From: Spirochaetaceae bacterium
GTDB taxonomy: Bacteria > Spirochaetota > Spirochaetia > Treponematales > Treponemataceae
Direction of reading: 5' to 3'
Assembly (NCBI GenBank): GCA_017416145.1
Contig: JAFQDD010000004.1
Coordinates: 42,429 to 106,428 of the forward strand
DNA: 64,000 bases
This document shows, piece after piece, positions 16,684 through 25,684 of the stretch. Within the stretch, counting starts at the first letter, position 1. Each line of letters begins with the position of its first letter. A program made the translations under genes and the position numbers. Under the pieces are notes generated by a model. The model did no database searches and had not been told where the DNA came from. It saw only the letters and a list, made by a program, of their open reading frames with translations.

Positions 16684-17971
16684 AAATTCCAACCGTATTT
16701 AATAATTCAGAAATTAATATATCTGATTTGTCTGGATTTTCTTTTGTTTCAATAAACAACTTTAATAATTGATAAGTACTTATTAAACATTGTTCCCTTC
16801 GCGTTGAATAACTTAACATTTGATTTGGAAAAATAGCCTCTTTTCGTTCTGGCAAAGGAAGATTGCAATACGCATTAATAATTAATAAGGATTTGGGAGT
16901 TCTTCCTTCTTTTGAAATAAATTCAGAAACCCATTTTTCAAGCTGTGCTGCGTTTTTTTCACCAGCACTTTTTGTCAAACCTTTTATTTCTGCAACAATG
17001 TCTATATTTTTGTATTTTGCAATAACATCACTACGATTATCTTCTGTTTCTAATAAATCGAAACCAATTTCTTTTAATACTTGTTTTACAATTAATTCAA
17101 GAGGTTTACCTGTAGCAGTTAGTAAATATTTGTAGTTTCGTATTAACTCTAACTCTTTGTTTTGACTTTCCAATTTATCTTGTAATTTTTTTACTTCGTT
17201 TTTTGTATCGGAAATTTGAGACAATATTTCTTTTTCATTTAATATATAAAAACCATTTGTCCATTCAGGTAGTTTTTCTTCAACAGTCGTTGATAAATTA
17301 TTTTCTAATTCTAATAATGCATTGATAAATTCTTCATCACGATTATCTCTTTTTTGGTTTCCATTAAAATTTTTTATTCTAGAATAATTAAAAGATGGAA
17401 TAAAAATAATCTTACCCTTTCTGCAGTTACATAAACCTCCAATAATTTTGCTATTGTTTTTAGTAATAACTAATTTTTCAAAAAAATCACTATTTAAAAT
17501 ATTTTTATATAATAAATAATCTTTTATTTTAGAGAAAAAAGAAAAGTAAGGCTCTTTTTTTTCAATAATAAACTCACTTCCAACAAGAACATCATAATTA
17601 AAATCTATTGGTAAATATGAATAACAATTAAAATTGTATTTTGTAAAATCATCAATATAATATATTTTTTCTTCTTGATCTAATATTACATAAATATTCT
17701 TTCCAGAATCCAATAAATCTATTACTTGCTTTCTTAATTTTTCAAATATTACACTATAAGTGTAAACAGATGAAGACGATAAATGTAATCCTTCTGCATA
17801 ATTTTCTTTCTTTACTTCTGATGCAAAAAAAAAATTGAACGAACTAAAAATAACAGTATCATAATCATATAAAGAAATTTTATCATTAAAACCTATCTGT
17901 GAAAAAGATAGTTCATCTGTATTAGCTAAATTAAAATGTGTATTTATACCTAAAATCTTTTTTTGTTTCAT
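16667..17971 (-). CDS. PD-(D/E)XK-like protein with coiled coil, between hsdS and RloA
   Basis: A 434-residue protein. The first 230 residues are unrecognised. A coiled coil (ISDTKNEVKKLQDKLESQNKELEL) around residues 255-280 is followed by a restriction-endonuclease-like core: LELIVKQVLKEIGF, then RSDVIAKYKNIDIVAEIKG, which supplies the E...D...E-x-K pattern near 300-335. It is 9 bp from the end of hsdS and overlaps the following gene, so it is part of the type I operon. A DNA-targeting accessory nuclease is the likeliest reading. Confidence 0.7.
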   Translation of the reverse strand: MKQKKILGINTHFNLANTDELSFSQIGFNDKISLYDYDTVIFSSFNFFFASEVKKENYAEGLHLSSSSVYTYSVIFEKLRKQVIDLLDSGKNIYVILDQEEKIYYIDDFTKYNFNCYSYLPIDFNYDVLVGSEFIIEKKEPYFSFFSKIKDYLLYKNILNSDFFEKLVITKNNSKIIGGLCNCRKGKIIFIPSFNYSRIKNFNGNQKRDNRDEEFINALLELENNLSTTVEEKLPEWTNGFYILNEKEILSQISDTKNEVKKLQDKLESQNKELELIRNYKYLLTATGKPLELIVKQVLKEIGFDLLETEDNRSDVIAKYKNIDIVAEIKGLTKSAGEKNAAQLEKWVSEFISKEGRTPKSLLIINAYCNLPLPERKEAIFPNQMLSYSTRREQCLISTYQLLKLFIETKENPDKSDILISELLNTVGIYEKYD

Positions 17972-17980
17972 ATTTATCCC

Positions 17981-19276
17981 CTACACCTCTCTTTTACCGG
18001 TAACAACTTCATAAATCAACGACTTCTTGTATGCCTCTAATTCTACCACAAGTTGTTCCTTTTTTGTAATAAGGTTATCGATTTCGGAACATTTTTGGTC
18101 GAGGTAATCAGCAATTTGCTGTTGTTCGGAAATATCTTTGGGAGCAATCATTCGTAAAGAACGAACTTCATTCCAATTTAATCCTTGGCGAACACCAGCC
18201 CCCATACCATAAAAACCTTTTGCAATATCAAATGAGTGCAATAAGTAATAAAAATATTTCGCTATTTTATTAGTTTGATTTCTAAGAGTTAAATAGGCAG
18301 AGGTAATAATCCCTTTTTCTTTAGCAATTCCAACTCTTAAACTTTTGTGATCATTTTGCAAATCTGTCAATCTTAACACAATGTCATTTTCTTGAATGAT
18401 ATTATATCCTTCAAAATTTTCTGGTAGTAATCCAAAAGTTGTTTCTATGTTTTTACGTATAATTTTTCCGTAGCTAAGAGATAAAAGATTATTCTCTAAC
18501 AATCCTATATTTTTATTTTTTACAGGAGTAAAGATTTGAGATAAATAAAAACATTCCCATTCCTCTGGAATCTCCCCAATCCATTCTATTCCGCTGTTTT
18601 TCATTTTTGCATTGGGATTTAGACCTTTTGTAACAGCTTCGGTGATAATAGCTTGTTTTAATTTTTTGTATTCTTCAATACTTTCACGAGTCTTTGAAAT
18701 GGTGGAATCGATTTGTGAAACCTTTTCATCTAAAAAATTAGCGATTCGTTGTTGGTCGGGAAGAGGAGGAAGAGGAACTTTTATTTGATTTATTATTCCT
18801 GAATTTATATTACCTAAACCGGATGTTGAATTTTGTAAATAAGCAAATTGTTTTCTTGCAATAGTAGAATTTAATATGAACCAAGCATATTTTGGAAAAT
18901 ATTTATTCTCATAGCATCTCAATCTTTGAATGAAATTTGAATAATAACATTCATTTTTTGTGAAGTACTCATCTGCTATTGATGTTTTTCCAATATGGTC
19001 TAAGCTTCCACTGGATTTAGTCATAAGTAAATCGTTTTTTACAATACGATAATCTTTTATATTTTCAGTCGTTAAGTCTCTTTTTGCAGGATTATTTATA
19101 CACCATTTGCCATCAATAGTTTGTTCTGTTGAGCGAATAACGATTTTATCAACATCTGTATCTGTAGGGTCATTTCCCCAAACACCACCATCATTTCTAC
19201 TTAGTAATGTCTTAAATTGTGTACATTCCCAATACTCAGGAATTTCACCAATCCATTCAATTCCACTGTCTTTCAT
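17981..19276 (-). CDS. hsdS: Type I restriction specificity subunit (system 1)
   Basis: A 431-residue protein from the ATG at 19276, which overlaps the NTPase stop as ATGA. It has the two-half layout of HsdS: each half begins with a near-identical M-K-x-SGIEWIGEIPEWE-like stretch (residue 1 and about 206), followed by a target-recognition domain and a conserved helix (LPDQQRIANFLDEKVSQID and ISEQQQIADYLDQKCSEID). The two recognition domains differ, so a bipartite asymmetric target is expected. It pairs with the hsdM upstream, from which it is separated by the NTPase gene. Confidence 0.93.
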   Translation of the reverse strand: MKDSGIEWIGEIPEYWECTQFKTLLSRNDGGVWGNDPTDTDVDKIVIRSTEQTIDGKWCINNPAKRDLTTENIKDYRIVKNDLLMTKSSGSLDHIGKTSIADEYFTKNECYYSNFIQRLRCYENKYFPKYAWFILNSTIARKQFAYLQNSTSGLGNINSGIINQIKVPLPPLPDQQRIANFLDEKVSQIDSTISKTRESIEEYKKLKQAIITEAVTKGLNPNAKMKNSGIEWIGEIPEEWECFYLSQIFTPVKNKNIGLLENNLLSLSYGKIIRKNIETTFGLLPENFEGYNIIQENDIVLRLTDLQNDHKSLRVGIAKEKGIITSAYLTLRNQTNKIAKYFYYLLHSFDIAKGFYGMGAGVRQGLNWNEVRSLRMIAPKDISEQQQIADYLDQKCSEIDNLITKKEQLVVELEAYKKSLIYEVVTGKREV

Positions 19277-22065
19277 TTTTCGCATTTTGTTTCGTCCTCG
19301 TTTATTTTGCCACACGGATTCGAAATATCTACGACATTTCTTTTTGGAAATACATTATTCAAAATACACTCGTATTCATAAAGATTTATTTTTTTATTTA
19401 AGTATTCCTCATCCAATTTATTTTGTAATTCAGATTTAGTTAAGTTTAGCTTTTTATATTCTTCTGTTATTTTCAAAATAGGATCTATAATTTTTGAAGA
19501 ACTTTCTATTCGTGGTACATATTCTTTTTCTTCTTTTTCTGCATTAATTAACTCTATATTTTTTATGATAAACATTTTGATAATTTCAAGTTCATTTAAA
19601 ATACTAGAATTATCAATAATTTTTTCTAATTCTTTTATCTTTTCAAGACATTCTGGAAAAATAAAATCTAAATACATTTCTTTATTAAATTCTTCATTTG
19701 CATCTTCATTTATCCAATATAAATGGTCAACTCTCATATATCCATTTCTTACTAATGCAAATAAATATTCATAAATAAACTTTTTATATGAAATAGTATT
19801 ATTTAAATTATTTTCAACAGTTAATTCTGAAAATCGTTTGTATATATGTAAAAGAATATCTCTGTTATCTAATTTACAATAATTGAGAATTTGAATTGTA
19901 TGAGAATTAATTTTGCTTTTTGGTTTTATAAAAAAATCAATTAACTTTATCCATTGTGAAGCATTTGATTCATAAATTGAAAACGCCTGAAACAACGAAA
20001 ACTTGTCAGATATACCAAAACGAAAAATTGTTTGGTTTCCAGATTTATCAAAGTTTCCATGATACATCATTTCAGAGAGATTCTTGTACCCAGCTTCTCT
20101 CAATTCTTCTGGTTGATTTAAGACTTTTTCATTCATCTCTTTTACAGCAATCTCAAAATCAGTATTTTCAGATTTTCCCGCACTAATTTGATTTTTGACT
20201 AATCTATCAATTTTATCATTCAATTGATACGATTGTATCATTTTCTTCGCTTCATTCAATAGCCCTATCAAGCTATCATTGATTTCTTTAGGATTCAAAA
20301 TTCTAGATTCAGTTTTTATTTTATACTCTTTATAGAGGGTATCAAAATCATAATCAAATAAAATTAAATAAATAAAATGTTTTCGATTTATATCATCCGA
20401 TAGAATGATTTCTATATCTTCATCCGAAAACTGTTTATTAGCAAAATTATTTATTACATCAATAATAGTATAAGACTTATCCTTATAAAAAAATATACAA
20501 CTTTCTATAAAAGAATCCTTATCATTTAATAATTCAAATAACTCATAATCAAAGTGTTTAATAAAATAAAATGTAATTATCTTTTTTTTATAATCTTCAA
20601 GAGAATGAAACATTTCATTTTTTATTGCATGTTCTACATCCTCAAGAAATAATTCAAATTTTCTTATTGGATAACCATAGTTAATTAAGTTAAATTCTTT
20701 ATTTATACATAATAATTTCTGCAAATCAAAAGACATTCTTATTGGTAAAGTTAAGAAATCAAAATCCTTTTTTGATAGATTCTTATATCTTTCATTTTCT
20801 AATAAACAATTTAACATTCGTTCAAAACTAATATTTGTCAAATTGATAGTATGTTGTAAGTATTTTTCTAAATAAACTTTCTTTTCTTCTAGAATCGAAA
20901 GCAACTTCTTTTCTTCATACTGAAATAATATTTTTATTTTATCATTGTGTATTGCATCAGATAATGCAAAAATCTTATACACTATCGACTTCTCGTCCAA
21001 TCTATCTATATCTTCAAATGTAATTATTATAGGTTTCTGAAGTTTTGATATATCTGCTTTTAATATTTTGAGCTGTTCAGAATAAGAATCAATACCAAAA
21101 AAAGTTTCTCCTAAGTTGTGAAAAAATGATTGTTTTAATAAACCTTTTATTTTTTTTGACACTGTAGAATAAATTCTATTTTCTTCAAGAAGGTTTCCTA
21201 TTTCTCCTAATACAAAAGCTTCAACTTGTTCTACACGCATAGAAAGAACACTAATACTTATAAAATGGTATTTATCTTGAAATTCGCTTTGTAGCATAGT
21301 GAATAAAAAAGATTTCCCATTTCCCCAAATTGCATCAATGCCAATAAGATTATATCTTTCCAAATATTCATTTAATCTTTCTAAATCATACTTTCTCTCA
21401 GAAAATAAATTCTTCTGTTTAAAACTTCTTTTTCCGTTATTCTTCCGAACAAAACATAGCAATACAATTGAAGAAATTACAAAATAGAGAAAAAACAAAG
21501 TATATACAATTCTAACAAGAGGCTCATTAATGAAAAGTTTATTCCTATCACTGTTTATAAGGTAATAAACAATCATGTTTAAAGATAAACATATATATGC
21601 ACGTAAAAAAACATTCTTATTACACGATATAGAATAGGTTATATGCAAAAAAAATAAAAACAATGTGATAAAAAATAGATAATAGAAAATATTAAGTTTA
21701 TCATCGAAAATTAATAATACAAAAGATAAAATAGTCACAACAAGGATTTTTTCTATGATAGAATGATACTTCAATATTTTGTCCAAAAAGATTGAAACAA
21801 AAAATAGAATAATACAACCTAAATATATTTTATCTTGTGTATCCCACGCAAAAGAATAACCTTGAGAATATCCAATCAAAGTACATAATAATAATGAAAC
21901 AACTAAAAAAAAATTTACAATTCTTACAGGTATTATCAATCTTTTTTTACTATAAAAAAATAAAGTCCCTACATATACAAAGAAACTTATTGCTATTACA
22001 AAATTAAACCATGAAGATGAAAATACATTCCAATGTTGTTTTATGAAATCTTTGATTGTTTCCAT
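19273..22065 (-). CDS. Membrane KAP-like P-loop NTPase inserted in the type I operon
   Basis: About 930 residues from the ATG at 22065 after GAAAGGAAAT. Residues 15-215 hold some six hydrophobic segments, followed by an NTPase domain: NLFSERKYDLERLNEYLE, Walker A IDAIWGNGKSFLF near 265-277, and Walker B IIITFEDIDRLDE near 355-367, as in the KAP family. The 550-residue helical C-terminus is unrecognised. It is coupled to hsdS by an ATGA overlap. The gene is bracketed by a 17-bp perfect inverted repeat, with one arm inside its last codons and the other before its start, suggesting a later insertion into the hsdM-hsdS junction. Confidence 0.8.
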   Translation of the reverse strand: METIKDFIKQHWNVFSSSWFNFVIAISFFVYVGTLFFYSKKRLIIPVRIVNFFLVVSLLLCTLIGYSQGYSFAWDTQDKIYLGCIILFFVSIFLDKILKYHSIIEKILVVTILSFVLLIFDDKLNIFYYLFFITLFLFFLHITYSISCNKNVFLRAYICLSLNMIVYYLINSDRNKLFINEPLVRIVYTLFFLYFVISSIVLLCFVRKNNGKRSFKQKNLFSERKYDLERLNEYLERYNLIGIDAIWGNGKSFLFTMLQSEFQDKYHFISISVLSMRVEQVEAFVLGEIGNLLEENRIYSTVSKKIKGLLKQSFFHNLGETFFGIDSYSEQLKILKADISKLQKPIIITFEDIDRLDEKSIVYKIFALSDAIHNDKIKILFQYEEKKLLSILEEKKVYLEKYLQHTINLTNISFERMLNCLLENERYKNLSKKDFDFLTLPIRMSFDLQKLLCINKEFNLINYGYPIRKFELFLEDVEHAIKNEMFHSLEDYKKKIITFYFIKHFDYELFELLNDKDSFIESCIFFYKDKSYTIIDVINNFANKQFSDEDIEIILSDDINRKHFIYLILFDYDFDTLYKEYKIKTESRILNPKEINDSLIGLLNEAKKMIQSYQLNDKIDRLVKNQISAGKSENTDFEIAVKEMNEKVLNQPEELREAGYKNLSEMMYHGNFDKSGNQTIFRFGISDKFSLFQAFSIYESNASQWIKLIDFFIKPKSKINSHTIQILNYCKLDNRDILLHIYKRFSELTVENNLNNTISYKKFIYEYLFALVRNGYMRVDHLYWINEDANEEFNKEMYLDFIFPECLEKIKELEKIIDNSSILNELEIIKMFIIKNIELINAEKEEKEYVPRIESSSKIIDPILKITEEYKKLNLTKSELQNKLDEEYLNKKINLYEYECILNNVFPKRNVVDISNPCGKINEDETKCEK
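19307..19323. repeat. Left arm of the 17-bp inverted repeat around the NTPase gene
   Basis: TTGCCACACGGATTCGA; its perfect reverse complement is at 22103-22119. The similarity continues imperfectly for about 15 bp (CTACG core). It overlaps the final codons of the NTPase gene. Confidence 0.75.
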
Positions 22066-22085
22066 ATTATTTCCTTTCTCCTCCA

Positions 22086-22119
22086 GATTTTGCGTAGCAA
22101 AATCGAATCCGTGTGGCAA
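22086..22119. repeat. Right arm of the inverted repeat with adjoining hairpin
   Basis: TCGAATCCGTGTGGCAA (22103-22119), preceded by a GATTTTGCGTAGCAAAATC hairpin at about 22086-22104. The same hairpin-plus-element layout occurs at 2665-2706. Confidence 0.75.
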
Positions 22120-22124
22120 TTATC

Positions 22125-23891
22125 CTATTTTCCACCCAAAATCGCTTTCAATGATTCCCCTATTTCACTTTCCAATTTTGTAATACGAGCAAAAATGTCT
22201 TCTGATTTTTCTGGTGCTTGATATTCATAAAAATATCTAGTCATAGGAATTTCATAACCAACTTTTGTTTTTTTAGGGTCATACCAAGCATCTGGAGCAT
22301 AAGGCAAAACTTCACGTCTAAAATATGAATCTATATCTTCATTCATTGGTATATTTTCTGTATCTTGCAAATCTTTATCTGGAACAGGATTTCCTTTTTT
22401 GTCTTTTATGATATTTCCCTTTTCATCTTTTTGAGGTCGTTCTACAGTGATTTTGTTATAGCCAAATTCAGTAGTATCAAAAAGTTTGCTTTCACAATAA
22501 ATTCCGTCTTTATCTCCATAAACTTTTTCATTTTTATATTCACTGTATGCTTGAACAATTAAATCTCTACATTTATCTGTAATATCATTTCGTTTTGTAC
22601 CGATTGATTTTCTTCTTGGTTCATAACATTTTGAAGCATCAATTAGTAAAACTTTCCCAGTTTTTTCGGATGGTCTATCTTTACTTAAAATCCAAATGTA
22701 AGTACTAATTCCTGTGTTCATAAACATATCGGTTCCAAGTTGAATAATACAATCAAGCCAATCGTTTTCTAAAATATATCTTCTAATTTCACTTGGTCCA
22801 CTTTCTGCATCGCCACTGAACAAAGGAGAGCCATTTTGAATAATTGCCATTTTTCCATAAGGACTAAGTTTAGAAAGTCCGTTTAAAACAAAAAGTTGTT
22901 GACCGTCGCTAATTTTTGGAAGTCCGGGTGCAAATCTTCCTGCATCACCTTGTTTATGTTCTTTTTCTACAGCATCTTTTTCTTTTTTCCAATCAATACC
23001 AAAAGGTGGATTTGAAATAATATAATCGAATGTAAAACCTTTAAATTGGTCATTGCTTAAAGTATTCCCAAATCGCATATTGTCAGGGTCGCCACCACGA
23101 ATCATCATATCTGCTTTTGCAATACCGAATGTAGAAGGATTAATTTCTTGACCAAAAGTTATTACTTCTGTTTCTTTGTTTAATTTGGCAATTCTTTCTT
23201 GCATACATGAAAGCATCTGACTTGTTCCCATTGCCATATCATAAACTGTACAAGTTTTTGTATTTGCAATGTCACTTTCAGAAAGAAGAATATCTGTCAT
23301 TAGGTAAATAATATCTCGACTTGTAAAGTGAGCTCCCGCTTGGTCATCATAACTTTCAGAAAATCGTCTAACTAAATCTTCAAAAATATAGCCACAATCA
23401 ACAGCACTTATTTTTTCTGGACCAAGATATCCTTTTTCTGAATTAAACTCTTTTATTACAAGATAAAGAGCGTCTGCTTCTACAAGGCGTTTAATGATAT
23501 TATCAAATTCAAACTTAGCAAGAATGTCTTGAACATTTTCTGAAAATCCATGAATGTAATCTTTAAAATTTTCTTCAATATTTGCAGGATCATTCAACAA
23601 ACTTGTAAAATTAAATTTTGATATATTGTAAAATTGATATCCAGAAGCTTGTCTTAAAAATCCATCTTTTACAGCCATAGTTTTTACTTGTTCCCATTTT
23701 TCTAATACAGCATTGTGGGTTGGAAGTAAACAATCATGAAATCTTTTTATAACTGTAAAAGGCAAAATTACTAAACCATATTCATGAGGTTTAAACGGTC
23801 CTGCAAGAACATTAGCAACATTCCACATCATTGCAGATTTTTCTTGTATATTAATTCCTACATTTGAAATTAAAGTATCGTTTGTTGTCAT
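22125..23891 (-). CDS. hsdM: Type I restriction modification methylase (system 1)
   Basis: A 588-residue N6-adenine methyltransferase from the ATG at 23891. The N-terminal helical domain (MMWNVANVLAGPFKPHEYGLVILPFTVIKRF) is followed by a SAM-binding core (HFTSRDIIYLMTDIL, TVYDMAMGTSQML) and the catalytic motif IV NPPFG near residue 290. Motif I reads DMAMGTSQML where D-P-A-C-G-T is usual, a divergent form seen in some HsdM proteins. It methylates the site chosen by HsdS. It is the first gene of the type I operon; a 22-bp-period repeat array lies upstream. Confidence 0.92.
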   Translation of the reverse strand: MTTNDTLISNVGINIQEKSAMMWNVANVLAGPFKPHEYGLVILPFTVIKRFHDCLLPTHNAVLEKWEQVKTMAVKDGFLRQASGYQFYNISKFNFTSLLNDPANIEENFKDYIHGFSENVQDILAKFEFDNIIKRLVEADALYLVIKEFNSEKGYLGPEKISAVDCGYIFEDLVRRFSESYDDQAGAHFTSRDIIYLMTDILLSESDIANTKTCTVYDMAMGTSQMLSCMQERIAKLNKETEVITFGQEINPSTFGIAKADMMIRGGDPDNMRFGNTLSNDQFKGFTFDYIISNPPFGIDWKKEKDAVEKEHKQGDAGRFAPGLPKISDGQQLFVLNGLSKLSPYGKMAIIQNGSPLFSGDAESGPSEIRRYILENDWLDCIIQLGTDMFMNTGISTYIWILSKDRPSEKTGKVLLIDASKCYEPRRKSIGTKRNDITDKCRDLIVQAYSEYKNEKVYGDKDGIYCESKLFDTTEFGYNKITVERPQKDEKGNIIKDKKGNPVPDKDLQDTENIPMNEDIDSYFRREVLPYAPDAWYDPKKTKVGYEIPMTRYFYEYQAPEKSEDIFARITKLESEIGESLKAILGGK

Positions 23892-23939
23892 TTTAATTAC
23901 CAATCCTATTTCCACATCATTATACCACAAATCCACCTA

Positions 23940-24427
23940 TTCTAAAACATTTTCCCACACAATTTCCTCTTCAAAAATCCATCCTTCTCAATACATTCTC
24001 CATCCTACCACCTGCACAGTGTCAAAAAACGTCCCTCTAAATCATTTTCCAACTTTTCCATACACAACAGCCCTTTTCTAATCATACAACTTCCCCTCAC
24101 ACAATACAGCCTCCGTTTACAACCACTACACCAGCCCTGTACAATCACTACAATTTCCCTTTACAATCACCACAAACTCCCTGTAAAATCATCACAGACT
24201 TCCTGTACAACTACTACAGACTGCGTTTATAACAAGTTCACACTAAATTTTAATAATTTTCACACCAATAAATAAATTATTTACAAATTTGTGAATATTT
24301 TTCATATTTTTTCTTGACTTATTTTCAAACTTGTATTATTTTATATTTAGACAGTAAAAAAAAGACTGTCCGTGCTGATGAATCCGTTGGATTCATTTTT
24401 AAGGAGATTAAAAAGAGGAGTTCAAGA
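23940..24427. promoter_or_regulatory. Intergenic region between hsdM and the XRE gene
   Basis: 488 bp without a convincing gene. The part nearest hsdM is pyrimidine-rich and carries the 22-bp repeats. Near 24378-24396 a small palindrome ATGAATCCGTTGGATTCAT precedes the GAGGAG ribosome site of the XRE gene. It must hold the promoters for both directions. Confidence 0.45.
24114..24233. repeat. Array of six degenerate 22-bp repeats
   Basis: Cores of the form C-[CG]-T-[GT]-T-A-C-A-A-T-C followed by ACYACARACT begin at 24114, 24136, 24158, 24180, 24202 and 24224, an exact 22-bp period. Weaker copies continue leftward in the same phase (24092, 24070). The array lies between the divergent hsdM and XRE genes; 22 bp is about two helical turns, so bound proteins would sit on one face. 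A regulator-binding array is inferred. Confidence 0.7.
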
Positions 24428-24832
24428 ATGGCAGAAGTTACAGCTTTCGGAAAACTTTTAAGAAAGCTAAGAATTGACTATTCAGAGGTACTCGGGACAA
24501 TGGCTAAAAGGCTTGGTATTTCACCAGCATATCTTTCGGCTATCGAAAACAATGGACGTGATATTCCAGAAGATTTTGTTGCAAAAATTGCGGCAGAATA
24601 CAATTTGGATGAAGCACAAATCAAGGAACTTGAAGAAGCAAAAGCACAGACTGCGGGAGCGGTTGCTGTGCAATTTGAAGGTCAAAAGGCTGAACGTAAT
24701 TATGTTGAAACTGCGGTTATGTTTGCTCGTGATTTTTCAAAATTGACTTCTAATCAGGTTGAACAATTAAAGGAACTTCTTAGATCTTTTGAAGTTTCGG
24801 GAGTTACAGCTAATGGAAGTGTGTCAGAATGA
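24428..24832 (+). CDS. XRE-family transcriptional regulator
   Basis: A 134-residue protein from the ATG at 24428 after AAGAGGAG. Residues 5-65 are a helix-turn-helix of the Cro/C1 type (FGKLLRKLRIDYSEVLGTMAKRLGISPAYLSAIENNGRDIP); the rest is helical. It overlaps the downstream ImmA/IrrE-like gene by 20 bp, the usual regulator/metallopeptidase pairing, in which the peptidase cleaves the repressor to induce the locus. It faces away from hsdM across the repeat array and is a candidate to bind it. Confidence 0.88.
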   Translation: MAEVTAFGKLLRKLRIDYSEVLGTMAKRLGISPAYLSAIENNGRDIPEDFVAKIAAEYNLDEAQIKELEEAKAQTAGAVAVQFEGQKAERNYVETAVMFARDFSKLTSNQVEQLKELLRSFEVSGVTANGSVSE

Positions 24833-25460
24833 AGTAGAAAACGAACATTTTGCCCCTGCACTAGTTCTTTCCAAAGAAGGCACTAGTTGCCTAGCGTTTT
24901 GGGTTAGAATTATTTGTGGATATGGATTAGATAAAAAATTTGATCCAATTTTCGTAATGGAAAATATTATTCCAAGATTTGACCCCTCTTATAATTTTGT
25001 GATTGTTGATAAGGATTGTTGGCCTTACGAAGAATTTATTCCTGCTTTTTACAGTCCTATGGACAATACGATTGTGATTCGCAGCGATACTTATAACAAA
25101 GCTCTTAACGGAGACCTTATGGAACAAATAAACATTGCTCATGAAGTATCTCACTGCATTCAATCAATATTTTTACGTTTTTTACACGCTCTAAAATGCG
25201 TTGATTTTAAGACAGAATTGTGCAAAATCGATTCAGAACAAATGAAACGCCATGAAGAGCAAACTGATGCACTAACAAGTTTATTGTTATCCCCTAATCA
25301 GGTTGTAGCTGGAAAATCTGAAGATGAAGTTTTTACAGAATATATTTTTAATCCTGTAATGACTTTTTGCGTAGGATTAATTAAAAGATTTGGACCTAAG
25401 TTTTTAGATAAATTAAAAACTTTGCAACTATTGGAAGATGCTAATCAAAATGCATCATAA
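24813..25460 (+). CDS. ImmA/IrrE-like metallopeptidase
   Basis: About 215 residues from an ATG at 24813 inside the end of the XRE gene. A zinc-peptidase motif HEVSH (H-E-x-x-H) occurs in INIAHEVSHCIQ near residue 110. A further acidic helix (MKRHEEQTDALTSLLL) gives the third ligand candidate. Such proteins relieve repression by their XRE partners. The family is diverse and the match is by motif and gene pairing. Confidence 0.75.
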   Translation: MEVCQNEVENEHFAPALVLSKEGTSCLAFWVRIICGYGLDKKFDPIFVMENIIPRFDPSYNFVIVDKDCWPYEEFIPAFYSPMDNTIVIRSDTYNKALNGDLMEQINIAHEVSHCIQSIFLRFLHALKCVDFKTELCKIDSEQMKRHEEQTDALTSLLLSPNQVVAGKSEDEVFTEYIFNPVMTFCVGLIKRFGPKFLDKLKTLQLLEDANQNAS

Positions 25461-25489
25461 AAAGGAGGCTGTATGTGCAAAACGATTGT

Positions 25490-25620
25490 CTAACGCTTGC
25501 AAAAAAAATAGCTTAAACCTACGCCAATAGATTTAAGCCTTTTATCAACAAAAAGTAGAATACCTTTCATTAAACTATATATATATTCTACTTTCAGTTG
25601 AGATTTTTTGCAAGTAAATT
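25490..25620. repeat. Highly structured intergenic element
   Basis: An outer inverted repeat CTTGCAAAAAAA (25496) / TTTTTTGCAAG (25604-25614) encloses two inner hairpins: GCTTAAA/TTTAAGC (25511-25538) and a perfect 11-bp stem AAAGTAGAATA/TATTCTACTTT (25552-25594). The three-way-junction layout fits a small structured RNA or a MITE-like element. It lies between the ImmA-like gene and the DUF4469 gene. A six-codon open frame with a good ribosome site (ATG at 25473) precedes it. Confidence 0.5.
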
Positions 25621-25684
25621 ATCGCCCACTTAGCAAAAAGTGTAAAAAATTTTGCAAAATCTAAAAAAATAAGGATGGTAGAAT

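Noticed and set aside
24048..24233. CRISPR array
   Set aside because: The 22-bp units abut without spacers and are degenerate throughout; there are no cas genes.
25473..25493. Six-codon gene after the ImmA-like gene
   Set aside because: Good ribosome site but too short to support as a gene; mentioned only as a possible leader peptide.
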